Below, in pieces: positions 43,401 through 53,740 of a stretch of 64,000 nucleotides of DNA. The DNA is from Ovis canadensis (lineage: Eukaryota; Chordata; Mammalia; Artiodactyla; Bovidae): the NCBI RefSeq assembly GCF_042477335.2, contig NC_091245.1, positions 114,114,501 to 114,178,500 of the forward strand, in the 5' to 3' direction. The first letter of the stretch is position 1. Every line of letters starts with the position of its first letter. The notes beneath the pieces were generated by a model. The model worked only from the letters and a program-made list of their open reading frames with translations. It ran no database searches and was not told the DNA's origin. Made by a program: the position numbers and the translations under genes.

Positions 43401-45433
43401 ACCAAGTCTCAGCCATCAATACCTAAGATTGGCCTTCCCCTTCCCCTTGCCACGCACCATCTGAGGCTCCTGGGGTGTCCAGTAAGGGAGAAGGGAATTG
43501 GTGGCAGAAAAGGGGAAGGAAGAAGGGAGCAAGGAGGTGGAGAAGAATGGGTCACCCCAAGGGCTGGACTTTCTCTTGGAATCAGGCTGTTTGTGCTGAC
43601 TGTCGTAGACTGGCTGATCCTGCAAGTGCCCTATGCTGCGGTGTTCGAGGGCGAGCCGCTGGTCATGCGCTGTCGCGGTTGGTACGATAAGATCGTCTAC
43701 AAACTTCACTACTACCACGATGGCCAACCCGTGCGATACTTCCACTCCAGCGCCAACTACACGGTCCCCCAGGCCCGCGCCAGCGATAGCGGGCGCTACC
43801 AGTGCTCCGGCACCATGCGCATTCCGGTGGAAAGCGTGCCCATGTTCTCCGCCAAGGTGGCCGTGACTGTGCAAGGTGGGGGAGACGGGGCCGGGGAGGG
43901 AGACAAACAAGCCCTGGGAAATTGTGGGACCGAAACCCGGCGGGGAAATGAAGGGGCGGGGGTTATAGTAGCTGGCGAGCTGGGGATTTCTCTGCGGGAC
44001 CACGAACACGGTCTCTCCTTCTTAGTGTGAAGTCGCACTTGACCTGAAAGCCTGGGTGGGGGCAGGGGTCCTTTCTCTGGGTAGGCACCTATGTAGGGGG
44101 CAGCTCTCTCCGCAGCAGCCCCAGCCAGAATGACAGTGGCAGGAAATGGGATCACGGTGGGACTGGGGCGAGGGAACTGCTTCCAGGCGTCCTGAGACCC
44201 TTTCTAGGCTGGAGGACCCGAGCTGGATGTCAGTCAGGCGTCTGACCTGGTGCCGCCTCCATTCAAGCTTTCCCCTTCCCTCGTGGACTTGTCTCCCACA
44301 TTCCCTTCACGTGTATACACAACCTCCTCCCTGGTGGGTTAGAGGCCCTCGTGGGAAACCGGAGCGGGAGAAGGGTCGTGGGACTACAAAGCTGGGCCCG
44401 GTTCCCTTGGGACCCTTGCGCCGGCCTAAAGTGCACCTTTGGCCACTGGGCCCCCGCTTCCGCAGAGCTGTTCCAGGCGCCCGTGCTGAGGGTGATGGGC
44501 CGGGTGGAGGCTCGCGGCGCGGCCTTCGGAGGAGTGGTCTTGCGCTGCGAGACGCGCCTGCACCCGCAGAAGCGCGACACGCCGCTGCAGTTCGCCTTCT
44601 ACAAGTACAGTCGCCCCGTGCGCCGGTACGACTGGGATGCGGAGTACACGGTCCCCGAGCCAGAGGTCGAGGAGCTGGAATCGTACTGGTGCGAGGCGGC
44701 TACTGCCTCCCGCAGCGTCCGGAAACGCAGCCCGTGGCTGCAGCTCCCGGGCCGCGGTGAGTGACGGCCGTCCCCGAAGCCCTCCGGGCGGGCAGCCCCG
44801 GCCGCCCCGCCTCCGCCCGCGCCTTCCGGAAACGCCCGGCACTCCCCACCCCCCGTCCTGCCGCGCGCCCCCCCGCCTCCCGCCCCCCTGCCTCCCTCAC
44901 CCCTCCCGCCCATTTCCCTCCTGCTCGCGGTCCTCACTCCGCTCCCCGGCCGGGCCCGTCCTTCAGTCCTTCGCCCCCTTCTTCCCCCAGAGGCCGTGGG
45001 AGAATGGTTTCAGCCGAGCGGTTCTCTGTGTGTTGTGTTCGCAGGTTCTCCCCTGGACGTGGCGTCCACCACCGCCCCGGTCCTCGGTAACCAGCCGCTT
45101 TCCTTCAGAAAGCCCCCGGTGTCCAGATCGGTCCCGTCGGTCCCCTCCGTCCCGAATGTCACCTCAGCGGGGCCGCCGTTCCCCGCGGGCGGAGCCCCCA
45201 CCGCTGGGCCACCGGCCTGTGCGCCACCGACACCCTTGCATCAAACCGCTGGCGCCCTAAAACCCGACGTGGCGCTTCTGCTCCGAGAAATGCAGCTGCT
45301 CCAAGGCCTCCTCAGCCGGGTGGTCCTGGAATTAAAGGAGACGCAGGCCTTCCCAGGGCACACAGTCGAGACCTCCACTTCCCACTCGGCTGTGAGTCAG
45401 GGAACCCCTGAGGCCACTACTGTGGAGAGCTGA
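40379..45433 (+). CDS. FCRLB: FCRLB, Fc receptor-like B (complete, six coding exons)
   Basis: FCRLB is an intracellular Fc receptor-like protein of B-lineage cells, related to FCRLA and to the Fc-gamma receptors but without a membrane anchor. Coding exons are 40379-40409, 40681-40701, 41045-41299, 43609-43875, 44466-44756 and 45045-45433. Every junction is phase 1 and GT-AG; the protein is 417 aa, close to the about 426 of human. Residues 1-17 are the signal peptide. Ig domains are at about 18-102 (TLRCDGYHP to VYRCQTR), 103-191 (VMRCRGW to RYQCSGT, with N-glycosylation sequon NYT) and 192-288 (VLRCETR to YWCEAA). A Pro/Ala-rich tail and the leucine-rich helix [20 protein letters not shown] follow. 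The second half is very GC-rich. It lies 11.8 kb downstream of FCRLA in the same orientation. Confidence 0.95.
40681..40701 (+). CDS. FCRLB: FCRLB exon 2, 21-nt mini-exon
   Basis: TTCCAAGCAGTGGGCAAGCTG lies between acceptor CATTTTGTAG and donor GTGAGT. It gives VPSSGQA, identical to the human segment. The 21-nt size is the classical Fc receptor signal mini-exon. Confidence 0.93.
40702..41044 (+). other. FCRLB: FCRLB intron 2
   Basis: 343 bp with GTGAGT donor and CTCTCCCCCAG acceptor; no repeat seen. Confidence 0.85.
41045..41299 (+). CDS. FCRLB: FCRLB exon 3 (Ig domain 1)
   Basis: 255 nt, phase 1-1. It encodes [19 protein letters not shown] to DPIHLSVSN. Cysteines lie in TLRCDGY and VYRCQTR. 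It keeps the full first Ig domain that is shortened in FCRLA. Confidence 0.95.
42030..42447 (-). mobile_element. BovB LINE 3' fragment, antisense
   Basis: On the - strand it gives [18 protein letters not shown] and [20 protein letters not shown] with frame breaks. The 5' side of the + strand shows the complement of the BovB end (TTGCTCAGTCTCTGAATCA). Confidence 0.88.
42617..42748 (+). mobile_element. BOV-A2 monomer with chimeric end
   Basis: It begins ATGGAGAAGGCAATGGCACC, the start of BOV-A2 monomer 1, but ends GAAGCGACTTAGTAGTAGTAG, the end normally found on monomer 2. The linker is absent here. Confidence 0.85.
42844..43004 (+). mobile_element. BOV-A2 linker and second monomer
   Basis: It begins in the inter-monomer linker (TTTTCATTTTCACTTTCAC), then GCATTGGAGAAGGAAATGTC, and ends GAAGCGACTTAGTAGTAGTAG. 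Confidence 0.88.
43609..43875 (+). CDS. FCRLB: FCRLB exon 4 (Ig domain 2)
   Basis: 267 nt, phase 1-1. It encodes [18 protein letters not shown] to KVAVTVQ. Cysteines lie in VMRCRGW and YQCSGT, and a sequon NYT is present. The donor is GTGGGG, weaker than the others in the gene. Confidence 0.94.
43876..44465 (+). other. FCRLB: FCRLB intron 4
   Basis: 590 bp, GC-rich, ending CCCGCTTCCGCAG; no repeat named. Confidence 0.85.
44466..44756 (+). CDS. FCRLB: FCRLB exon 5 (Ig domain 3)
   Basis: 291 nt, phase 1-1. It encodes [12 protein letters not shown] to [10 protein letters not shown]. Cysteines lie in VLRCETR and YWCEAAT. Strong GC bias and many CpG dinucleotides. Confidence 0.95.
44757..45044 (+). 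other. FCRLB: FCRLB intron 5
   Basis: 288 bp, very C- and G-rich, with donor GTGAGT and acceptor TGTTCGCAG. Confidence 0.88.
45045..45433 (+). CDS. FCRLB: FCRLB exon 6 (Pro/Ala-rich tail, leucine-rich helix)
   Basis: It encodes [20 protein letters not shown], a Pro/Ser/Ala-rich middle with sequon [23 protein letters not shown] and the end TPEATTVES, stopping with TGA at 45431-45433. It is collinear with human FCRLB. No transmembrane segment is present. Confidence 0.95.
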
Positions 45434-47285
45434 GGGAGAGGGTGGCTACAGTCCCCTTCGCAGGCACATCCACCTCTGGTCTGTCCTGCTCCCGTCACGT
45501 GGAGACCTTCCTAAGCCACCTCTGTTTCATCCCTCTGCCTTGCTGTGGTTTATAAAGTGTGGTAGCTGACATGTCAATCTCACCCAGCACATCTGAGCAC
45601 ATCTGAGTAACCCTAAGGCCTTCCCTCTCATCTCTTCGTCTCACAGATTTCAGTAGGGAAGTAGAAATCTGCTATTTACTGCTTTGAGGTTGACTTTTGG
45701 AAGCGAATTTAGTCATCTTTAGCTTTTCATGTAAACCCACAGAACGCATATTTCAGCACAGGCAGTGTTTTGTTACTTAAGGTTATTTTGGTACTAAGCT
45801 CTTTGGCACATTTAAGGGGATCAAGTTGTAATTTTTCATCATGAATTTAATGTTAAGGTTTTAATGAATTTAATGAAAGGTTTTCAGTTCTGTTTCTGAT
45901 GAGTTTATACCTTCAAAGTCCTGTGTTATAGTTTTAGAGACAGAAAGGGATTTGTGTGGGTCTCCCATTCTAGGTTAAGCGTGAGTGTACACTTAGAGCC
46001 ACCCAGATGCACCTCCACACCAGCATAACTAGACAGACTCTGATGGGTTCTGGTGGCAGCAGGCAGGCCCGGCTCATTTAAGCCTAAATTAAACAACTGC
46101 ATTGAGAAATCTCTTTGAAGAAAGTTTAAGACAAATTCTCAAAATTGCTGAATTCTAGTTTTTGCGTTTCTTACTTCTGTAAGAGCCATTCCAATACCAA
46201 CACACAGTTCAATCTTTATAAGTTCCTCATCTGCCTACTAAAACTATGAGATCTCAGCAGAGGTGGTGTGAATTATTTCCAAGAGAATTCTTTCTCATTA
46301 GGCCTATACCCCCCATCAGTTAACCTTTACTATAAAGGCTTAGAACTGATAACAACTCCACCCTCCCACCCTTCTAGTCTATAGGTGTTCAGTCACAATG
46401 CAATTTCCTTTTCTTTTTGAGTGATTAATCAGTATCACATTAACATCCTTCATCTTTTTCTTCTTCTTACTTTCTTATTTTCTTCAAGTATTATCTTCAC
46501 CATGTTATTACTACAAAGTCACTGAAATTATGTAAGAAGAGAGGCAGGTGGGTTCACACATATATTACAGTGCAATGTGATAAGTGCTTCTGTGAAACAC
46601 TAGGAATTCAGCGGAGGAAACTGAATCTTGAAGGAGAGCAAGATTTCCACAAGTGAAGATGGGAAAATATTGAGGAGTGGGGGATGCAGGCTGAGGATGC
46701 AAAAGCAGAGACATGGAAGACCATAGTGTGTTTGTAGAGTTGCAAATAATTGAAAGTGGCTGGACAATTATATGTGTTTATGTGTGTGTGTATGGCAGGT
46801 GGGGTATATTTTATGCAGAAGGTGGCAGGCGATGAACATGGGGAAGTAGAAAGGGGTCAGAACATGGAAGTCTTGCTAAGAGGTTCTTAAACCTGTTGGA
46901 AAATCGGGATGGATATGCGGAAGCATTTTTTATTGAGGGCATAAATAAACCTTACTGGAGGAGAAGCTAATTTAAAATTACAAAAGAGTGATCAAATAAA
47001 CTGATCTCAACGGACACTTGCTTATACCTTGAGAAGGTATGTTCAGGCACTATAATCCAGTATTGGGGTTCTGGTCTTTGTGCCTCTGCCTTTCAGCTTT
47101 CTCTGCAGGCTTAGCTCACTTCTCAGAATCTTTTCCTGGCAAGCCTTCCCGGGCTAACCCGACTCTACTTCAGTGGCCCCATTGTGATTTTGTTTCCCTG
47201 ATGTTTCTGCTGTCTCTTTATCCAGATAGAAAATGACTAGCATTGATGTCATGACTAGCGCTGATTACCTAATCAAAGAATCTCA
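45434..47285. other. FCRLB 3'UTR (end unknown) and intergenic DNA
   Basis: No canonical AATAAA lies near the stop. An ATTAAA occurs at 46088-46093 and the first AATAAA at 46944-46949. No exon or nameable repeat was seen. Confidence 0.45.
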
Positions 47286-47395
47286 CCATTAAAAAAAGAT
47301 CAGTTGATATGTGTAACTGATTCACTTTGCTGCATTGCAGAAACTCACACAACATTGTAAAGCAATTATACTTCAATAATAAGTAATTTAAAAAT
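47286..47395 (+). mobile_element. Ruminant LINE 3' tail fragment
   Basis: It reads GTGTAACTGATTCACTTTGC, then AACTCACACAACATTGTAAAG and CTTCAATAATAAG, a 3' end phrase common in ruminant LINE copies. Confidence 0.6.
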
Positions 47396-48410
47396 ATCAG
47401 CTGATCATTTCTTAAGGGAGTGAAACGGTGAAATAGCCATTCAAAAGAGAGTTTTATCTCTTCAGTATCTCCTCATTCACAGTTAGCAGCCACAATATCT
47501 TCCTTCCTGCCACCTACCTCCATTTAAGGCCAGGGATATGGGGGATGGGGAAGAATAAGAACATATGGGTTAGAATGAAAATCATTCATGACGCAACTTC
47601 TCTATGTTGTGTGGCAAGGGAAGGAGTAACTTTTATGCCCTTTAGTAGTCTCCATGTCTTTAAGCCCCCTGACTCTCCTTGATCTTCCCCTACAAGACCT
47701 ATTAATGATCTCCCAGGAAGACTTGCACTAAGGAAATACTGAGAGATGTCAGACAGGCAGCTTACTGGCCATGCTCCTCTGGGGGGTGCTGTGAGTCCTC
47801 ATCCAGCTTCATCAGGTTCCAACATGCTTTTAGGGAAACAGAAGGCTGGCTAGCCCAGGCTACCCAAGGAGAATCTCAAGCTCATTCTCAAGCAGCAAGG
47901 GCAGCAACAGAATGCTGGAGAAACCTGGGGAGGAAGCCACTGCTCTCTGGTTCTCTGGTCACTTCTATGTCTCAGTCTCAGGCCTTGACCCTAAACCTGT
48001 GAGTGTCCATGCCAGATATCAGACAAGGACCCCAAAAGTCCTCCATCAGACAGCAGAAAGGGTCCTAGCAAGTTTCCTTTGGATCTCAGCCTCCCTCTCT
48101 CATACTGTCCTCCCTGAGTCTAAGCTTCTCATCTGGACTTGACTGTGGAAGGAAGGAATTCAACTCTGGGTTCCACACTTAATGACTTTTGTCCTAAGAG
48201 AGTGAATCAAATCCTCTAGGTTCAAGTCCAAACTCCCTATCATGACATATAGAGCAGTCACACGGACCACTTGCTCTCTCCCATGGAGCCTCTTTCATGC
48301 CTCTGTGCCTCTGCATATACTTTTGCGTCAACTCTGTTGGTGGGGCATGGGCTGCACAGGCCTTCTGAGTTGAAACTGTCTCATCCGGAAAAAGAGGGAA
48401 ATAAGAGTAC
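47396..48410. other. Intergenic, unassigned
   Basis: No gene or named repeat recognised. Confidence 0.4.
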
Positions 48411-48537
48411 CCTTGAAATGGCAAACCACTCCAATACTCTTGCCTGGAAAACTCCATGGACGGAAGAGCCTGGAAGGCTGTACAGTCCATGGGGTTGCAA
48501 AGGGTCGGACACGACTGAGCTACTTCACTTTCACTTA
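48411..48537 (+). mobile_element. Bov-tA SINE, 5'-truncated
   Basis: It runs from CCTTGAAATGGCAAACCACTC through CTCCATGGACGGAAGAGCC to GACACGACTGAGCTACTTC with a TTTCACTT tail. Confidence 0.88.
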
Positions 48538-48689
48538 GAGAGGGAAAGACAAATAAATTTTTTTCATTACTAAAGGTTCTAAGTCAGGGGATGCTAAGGT
48601 GCTTAGAAGCACAGAGGAGGAGCACTAAGCCCAGCATGGAGGCTCACAAGTCACTTTCCAAAGAGATGATGTCTGCCAGTGCCTATTGA

Positions 48690-48910
48690 TGAACTATTAG
48701 GTTATTTCCAAACTTCTGCTGTTTTAAATTATGGTGCAATAAAGATTCTCACACTTAGATCTTTAGATACATATTTGAATATATCTGTAGGGCAAACTCC
48801 TAGCCTTAAGTAGAATCGTTAAAGACAATGAGTCTTTTTAAATTTTAATAGATGTTGTCAAATTATGTCTGAGAGAGCTTGTTTCTCTTACCCTGGTCAG
48901 GAGAGTACAT
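48690..48910. repeat. Old LINE-like fragment
   Basis: TATGGTGCAATAAAGATTCT and ATCTGTAGGGCAAACTCCTAG resemble the same old L1-related family as 4250-4640. Very diverged. Confidence 0.4.
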
Positions 48911-48939
48911 CTTTGTAGTTATATATTTGTTTTAAAAAG

Positions 48940-49257
48940 TAAATTAATATATTTTTGGTTGCACTGCGCCTTCGGTACTTTGCGAGGGCTTTCTCTAGTT
49001 GCAGCAAGCGGGGGCGGCTGCTCTTCAGTTGGGCACCGGCTTCTTGTTGCAGTGGCTTCTCTTGTTGCAGAGTGCAGGCTCTAGTTGCACGGGCTTCAGT
49101 AGTTGAAGCTCGTAGGCTCTAGAGCTCAGGCTTTGTAGTTGTGGCTCCAAGGCTTAGTTGCTCAACAGCATGTAGAGTCTTATCAGACCAAAGATCAAAC
49201 CCATGTCCCTTGCATTGGTGGGTGGATTCTTATTTATTGTACCACCAAGGAAGTCCT
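48940..49257 (-). mobile_element. CHR-type SINE
   Basis: It reads TTTGGTTGCACTGCGCCTTC, GTGGCTTCTCTTGTTGCAGA, AGATCAAACCCATGTCCC, ending ACCACCAAGGAAGTCC. Confidence 0.8.
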
Positions 49258-49847
49258 ATATTTTAATAAACCCAGAGAAACTCTCGACCCCTTATCTACT
49301 ATTGAATTCCCCCAGTTGAATCCTGGTAACATTACTAACTTTGTGCTATGCAGCAGCTCAGCAGTGCAATCCTTGCAGAGTCAATGTCCCTGTTTGTAGT
49401 TCTAACCCATCCATCGTCTGAATTCTTGTTAGCTGGTCTGCAGTTAACTAAGAGAACGTACTCTTGCATATTTCTTTATTAAATGTGGACTTTCTGCCAA
49501 GTAGAGCTCTTATTCCAAGCCAGATCATCCAGTTCTCCACCCAGTTCCCGAGGTGTACTGCATATTAGTTTAGTTTATTCCCCAGCCACTATACCTGCAC
49601 TGCAGCTTTGAAGATAATTGGTTTCAATGCTTGACATTCTAATAATAATAAGAGGCCTCATATAACTGTACATCCCTGATTCAGCTAACATCTGAGGCTA
49701 AAGAACTGGTACACTTAAGTCTTTTTCAGTTCAAAGAGCTGGTGTGGGAGATGACCACTCTCCCATTTCTTTACAGTAAATATGCTCTTCATGTAGAATG
49801 TTAAGTTGTAGTAGTCAAGCTAATTAACTCTGGACCTAAAGGGGGCA
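49258..49847. other. Intergenic, unassigned
   Basis: No supportable feature. Confidence 0.4.
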
Positions 49848-50085
49848 GAGTATAGAGGTTAAGAACCCTGGCCAGCAGTTAATAAACTTGGGTTCAAACA
49901 TCACCCTCACTACTTACCATCTGGGTCACAAAGGATAAGACAAAACAGAGACAACAGCAAGACTTGGGCAAGAGATTTTCTCTCTGAAGTTGTATTTCCT
50001 CATCTGCAAAGCACAGTAATAACAGTATCTTCCTTACAGAATTGCCAGAGGATTCAATGAGGTTATCCAAGTAACATACTTGATA
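49848..50085 (+). repeat. MIR SINE
   Basis: Order of MIR-like phrases: TATAGAGGTTAAGAACCCTGG, CTTGGGTTCAAACATC, TTCCTCATCTGCAAAGCA, GAGGATTCAATGAGG. A short internal stretch does not match. Confidence 0.7.
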
Positions 50086-50253
50086 GAAGCTATTATCACA
50101 TTATCACTGTAATTCACAGCATCTAAAGTGACATTGACTATAGGATGCACCATTGAACAGAACATTAAGGAAGGAAATTGTGGCCAAATAGCCACACAAT
50201 GTCTTTTAGGCTTAATTAGAAATAGAAAATTTTAAAATCATAATCACTCTTGA

Positions 50254-50461
50254 AAGTGAAAGTGTTAGCTTCCAATCGTGTCTGACTCTTTACGACTCCA
50301 TGGACTGTAGCCCGCCATGGTCCTTTGTCCATGGAACTCTCCAGGCAAGAATACTAGAGTAGCTATTCCCTTCTCCAGGAGATCTTCCCGACCCAGGGGT
50401 TAAACCTAGGTCTTCTGTGTTGCAGGCAGACTCTTTACCATCTGAGCCACTAGGGAAGCCC
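50254..50461 (-). mobile_element. Bov-tA SINE, near full length
   Basis: It runs from GAAAGTGAAAGTGTTAGCTTC through CATGGACTGTAGCCCGCC to CTGAGCCACTAGGGAAGCCC. Confidence 0.9.
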
Positions 50462-50474
50462 TATAATCACTCTT

Positions 50475-51480
50475 CAGTTCAGTTCAGTTGCTCAGGTGTG
50501 TCTAACTCTTTGTGACCCCATGAACTGCAGGACGCCAGGCCTCCCTGTCCATCACCAACTCCCGGAGTTCACTCAAACTCATGTCCATCGAGTTGGTGAT
50601 GCCATCCAGCCTCTGTCATCCCCTTCTCCTCCTGCCCCCAGTCCCTCCCAGCATCAGGGTCTTTTCCAATGAGTCAGCTCTTCGCATGAGGTGGCCAGAG
50701 TACTGGAGTTTCAGCTTTAGCATCAGGCCTTCCAAAGAACACCCAGGACTGACCTCCTTTAGGATGGACTGGTTGGGTCTCCTTGCAGTCCAAGGGACTC
50801 TCAAGAGTCTTCTCCAACACCACAGTTCAAAAGCATCAATTCTTCAGCACTCAGCTTTCTTCACAGTCCAACTCTCACACTGGGAAAACCATAGCCTTGA
50901 CTAGACAGACCTTAGTCGGCAAAGTAATGTCTCTGCTTTTGAATATGCTATCTGGGTTGGTCATAACTTTCCTTCCAAGGAGTAAGCATCTTTTAATTTC
51001 ATGGCTGCAGTCACCAACTGCAGTGATTTTGGAGCCCCCAAAAATAAAGTCTGACACTGTTTCCACTGTTTCCCCATCTGTTTCCCATGAGGTGATGGGA
51101 CCGGATGCCATGATCTTCGTTTTCTGAATGTTGAGCTTTAAGCCAAGTTTTCACTCTCCTCTTTCACTTTCATCAAGAGGCTTTTTAGTTCCTCTTCACT
51201 TTCTGCCATAAGGGTGATGTCATCTGCATATCTATTGCTATTTCTCCCAGCAATCTTGATTCCAGCTTGTGCTTCTTCCAACCCAGTGTTTCTCATGATG
51301 TACTCTGCATATAAGTTAAATAAGCAGGGTGACAATATACAGCCTTGATGCACTCCTTTTCCTATTTGGAACCAGTCTGTTGTTCCATGATGAGTTCTAA
51401 CTGTTGCTTCCTGAGGTTTCTCAAGAGGCTGGTCAGGTGGTCTGGTATTCCCATCTCTTTCAGACTTTTCCACAGTTTAT
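50475..51480 (-). mobile_element. BovB LINE, 1-kb 3' end with part of the reverse transcriptase
   Basis: On the - strand, 51138-51473 encodes reverse transcriptase segments (WFQIGKGVHQGCILSPCLFN, YADDITLMAES) with the YADD catalytic motif. The C-terminal ORF then continues in broken frames, ending in the complement of GAACT repeats. ATCACTCTT at 50466-50474 and 51481-51489 is the target-site duplication. The copy lacks the 5' endonuclease part. Confidence 0.93.
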
Positions 51481-51764
51481 ATCACTCTTAAGTATGCATA
51501 AAAAGGACAACATAAGGGAAATATATAAATTGGATGAGGTATTCCTAAAACTATTCACTTTCAGACTTTGACTTCTCTAAATCACTTTCCCCACTCATAT
51601 TTATCAAAGATTTTTTTCCCATTCTTGAAATGAGCTCTTTCCTGTGAAGTGTTAATAATGCAGCATTTCTTAAAATAAGCCATAACAAGAATAACAGTCA
51701 TCATTGCCAGACTCGTAAGCTGGTTTTGCAATCATCTTGAGTTAACTTACTTTTGACTTCAGTT

Positions 51765-51939
51765 GTGGGAAGCCTGGTTTTGAGCCCTGGGGTGGGAAGA
51801 TCTCCCGGAGAAGGGAATGGCTACCCACTCTAGTATTCTTGCCTGGAAAATTCCATGGAGAGAGGAACCTGGTGGGCTACAGTCCACGGTTTCACAAAGA
51901 GTCAGACACGACTGAATGACTAACACTTTCACTTTCAGG
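51765..51939 (+). mobile_element. Bov-tA SINE, head-truncated
   Basis: It runs from GTGGGAAGCCTGGTTTTGAG through AGATCTCCCGGAGAAGGGAA to GTCAGACACGACTGAATGAC with a TTTCACTTTCA tail. Confidence 0.87.
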
Positions 51940-52454
51940 AATGTTGCTAAACATGTCTGATACACCACCCATTCCACTTCTCACAACCTATGAACGTTTC
52001 ACTGTCGTCTCTAGAAATTTCTCCCAAGATGCTCATACCCATTCTTAAATTTTGAAACCAGTACTTTCATGTTCATGTTTATTTAAGCAATGAAAACTAT
52101 GATACGATGACAATCATAAGATGCATTGTAGTTTCAGAGATATTAAAAGTAGTTTGAACAAAATTATCTCTTAGAATTAATGAAATGCAAAATGTATCCT
52201 AAAAGCAAATTTCAATATGTCTAGAAAAAAAGTTACACATGACCCTATGTGTAGCCTGAGACTAAAGATGGGCTTTGTTTTCAGTTGAAGTGGAAGTCCT
52301 CAAAAAATCTGAAAGGAGTTTAAAAGCTGATTAGTTCAACCAAGAAACCACTTATTACGATGCTAAACTTCTCCTGCCATGTGGCCACGTTTGACTTCCT
52401 GTGAGTATGTGGTCCTCATTGCCTCCCAAGGACGATTCACTTTGCATTAGGATG
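51940..52454. other. Intergenic, unassigned
   Basis: No feature recognised. Confidence 0.4.
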
Positions 52455-52671
52455 TGTGGGCATGCTCAGTTGTGTCTGACTCTTTGGACCTCATGGGCAA
52501 TAGCCTGCCAGGCTCATCTGTCATGGAATTTTCCAGGTGGGAATATTGGAGTGGGTTGCCATTTCCTACTCCCAGGGATCTTCCTAACCCAGGGATCACA
52601 CCTATATCTCTTGTGTCTCCTGCATTGGCGGGTAGGTTCTTTATCACTGCGCTGCCTGGGATAGCTCTGGC
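52455..52671 (-). mobile_element. Bov-tA SINE
   Basis: It reads GTGGGCATGCTCAGTTGTGTC, TTCCAGGTGGGAATATTGGA, CAGGGATCACACC, then CACTGCGCTGCCTGGGA. Confidence 0.85.
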
Positions 52672-52817
52672 AATTGGAAAGTTCTTCCTATGGGTAATGA
52701 GCAAAATGATTTTTTTATAGCATCTACTCACTGTGCCTCCTAGAGTTACACACAACAGATCTAATTCCTCATCCTCTTGTTAGGCCTTTAGATGTTTAAA
52801 GACATTGCTTAAGTCAC

Positions 52818-53020
52818 ACTGTCCGTGGAGTCGCTAAGAGTCAGACATGACTGAGCGACTTCTCTTTCACTTTTCATTTTCATGCATTGGAGAAGGAAAT
52901 GGCAACCCACTCCAGTGTTTTTGCCTGGAGAATCCCAGGGACGGAGGAGCCTGGTGGGCTTCCACCTATGGGGTTGCACAGAGTTGGACACGACTGAAGC
53001 GACTTAGCAGCAGCAGCAGC
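52818..53020 (+). mobile_element. BOV-A2 SINE (end of monomer 1, linker, monomer 2)
   Basis: GTCAGACATGACTGAGCGACT, linker CTTTCACTTTTCATTTTCATG, then monomer 2 ending GAAGCGACTTAGCAGCAGCAG. Confidence 0.9.
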
Positions 53021-53740
53021 AAGTCATGCTTAGTTTTCTTAAAGATAGATTCTGTTTGTTCCAGTGTTTTCAACTGTTCTTAATTTTGAATTCCTTCCCC
53101 ATCCTGGCTTTTCTGGGCACATCTCTGTATTTGATTTAAAATGTGGGACCCATAACTGACTGGGTGTGTCCAGGGAGAAAAAGGCAGGAAGGCAGAATTT
53201 TATTTTTATTTTTTTACAATTAAGCAATTGCACTTGTGACAGGATGTCAAAAGTGATATTTCATGATGCAATGCAATAGACATGGAATTCTGAAGCCAGA
53301 TCATCATAGACAGAATTTACAAAGGAAATGACTAAAGATTTGTTCTCCGACTTCTGGACTCTGAAATCACATCAAGAAGAAGGGGTTAGAATATAGAGGG
53401 GAGAGAGGGTCTATGAAGAGCTTTCTTTGACATATGAAGACATATGACATATGACAATTCTTACTCATAGTGGGGAGTCTGGGGACGCTTATCCTCTCCT
53501 CCTCAAGCCTAATGAGTGCAGTCCCGTGGCCTCACCCAGAGAGGCCTGAAATGTGTTCCCTGCAGTTGCGAGGCACAGGGAACTGGGCCTGACTCACTCC
53601 TGAGAAAGCTAAGGTGAATTGTGGCCATAGGATGGAGAAGTCTGTTTTGGGATTCTACACTACAGAATTTGCCGCGGCAAAGTAGGAATGTACATATTTC
53701 CATGGCCCATGAAATACAGAGAGCTGCCATGGGGTTGTCT
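53021..53740. other. Intergenic, unassigned
   Basis: No feature recognised. Confidence 0.4.

Larger units (their letters stand above)
41300..43608 (+). other. FCRLB: FCRLB intron 3 with BovB and a duplicated SINE block
   Basis: The largest FCRLB intron, 2.3 kb. It contains an antisense BovB (42030-42447), two BOV-A2-derived monomers and a tandemly repeated about 95-bp unique segment (42605-43100). Bases 41460-42029 and 43101-43608 hold nothing I can name except a weak MIR-like piece near 41693-41760. Confidence 0.85.
44440..45290. promoter_or_regulatory. CpG-rich, island-like region over the 3' exons of FCRLB
   Basis: CpG dinucleotides are dense through exon 5, intron 5 and the first part of exon 6, unlike the AT-rich surroundings. 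It lies at the 3' end of the gene rather than at its promoter. Long open frames on the opposite strand here are by-products of the composition. Confidence 0.7.

Noticed and set aside
44426-45260. Long open frames on both strands at the FCRLB 3' exons as overlapping or antisense genes
   Set aside because: They are shadows of a very GC-rich region that is poor in stop codons. Only the FCRLB frame matches a known family.
51138-51473. Reverse transcriptase frame with YADD motif as a retron or defence gene
   Set aside because: The sequence is a 5'-truncated BovB LINE with the BovB tail and target duplication; no accessory gene is present.
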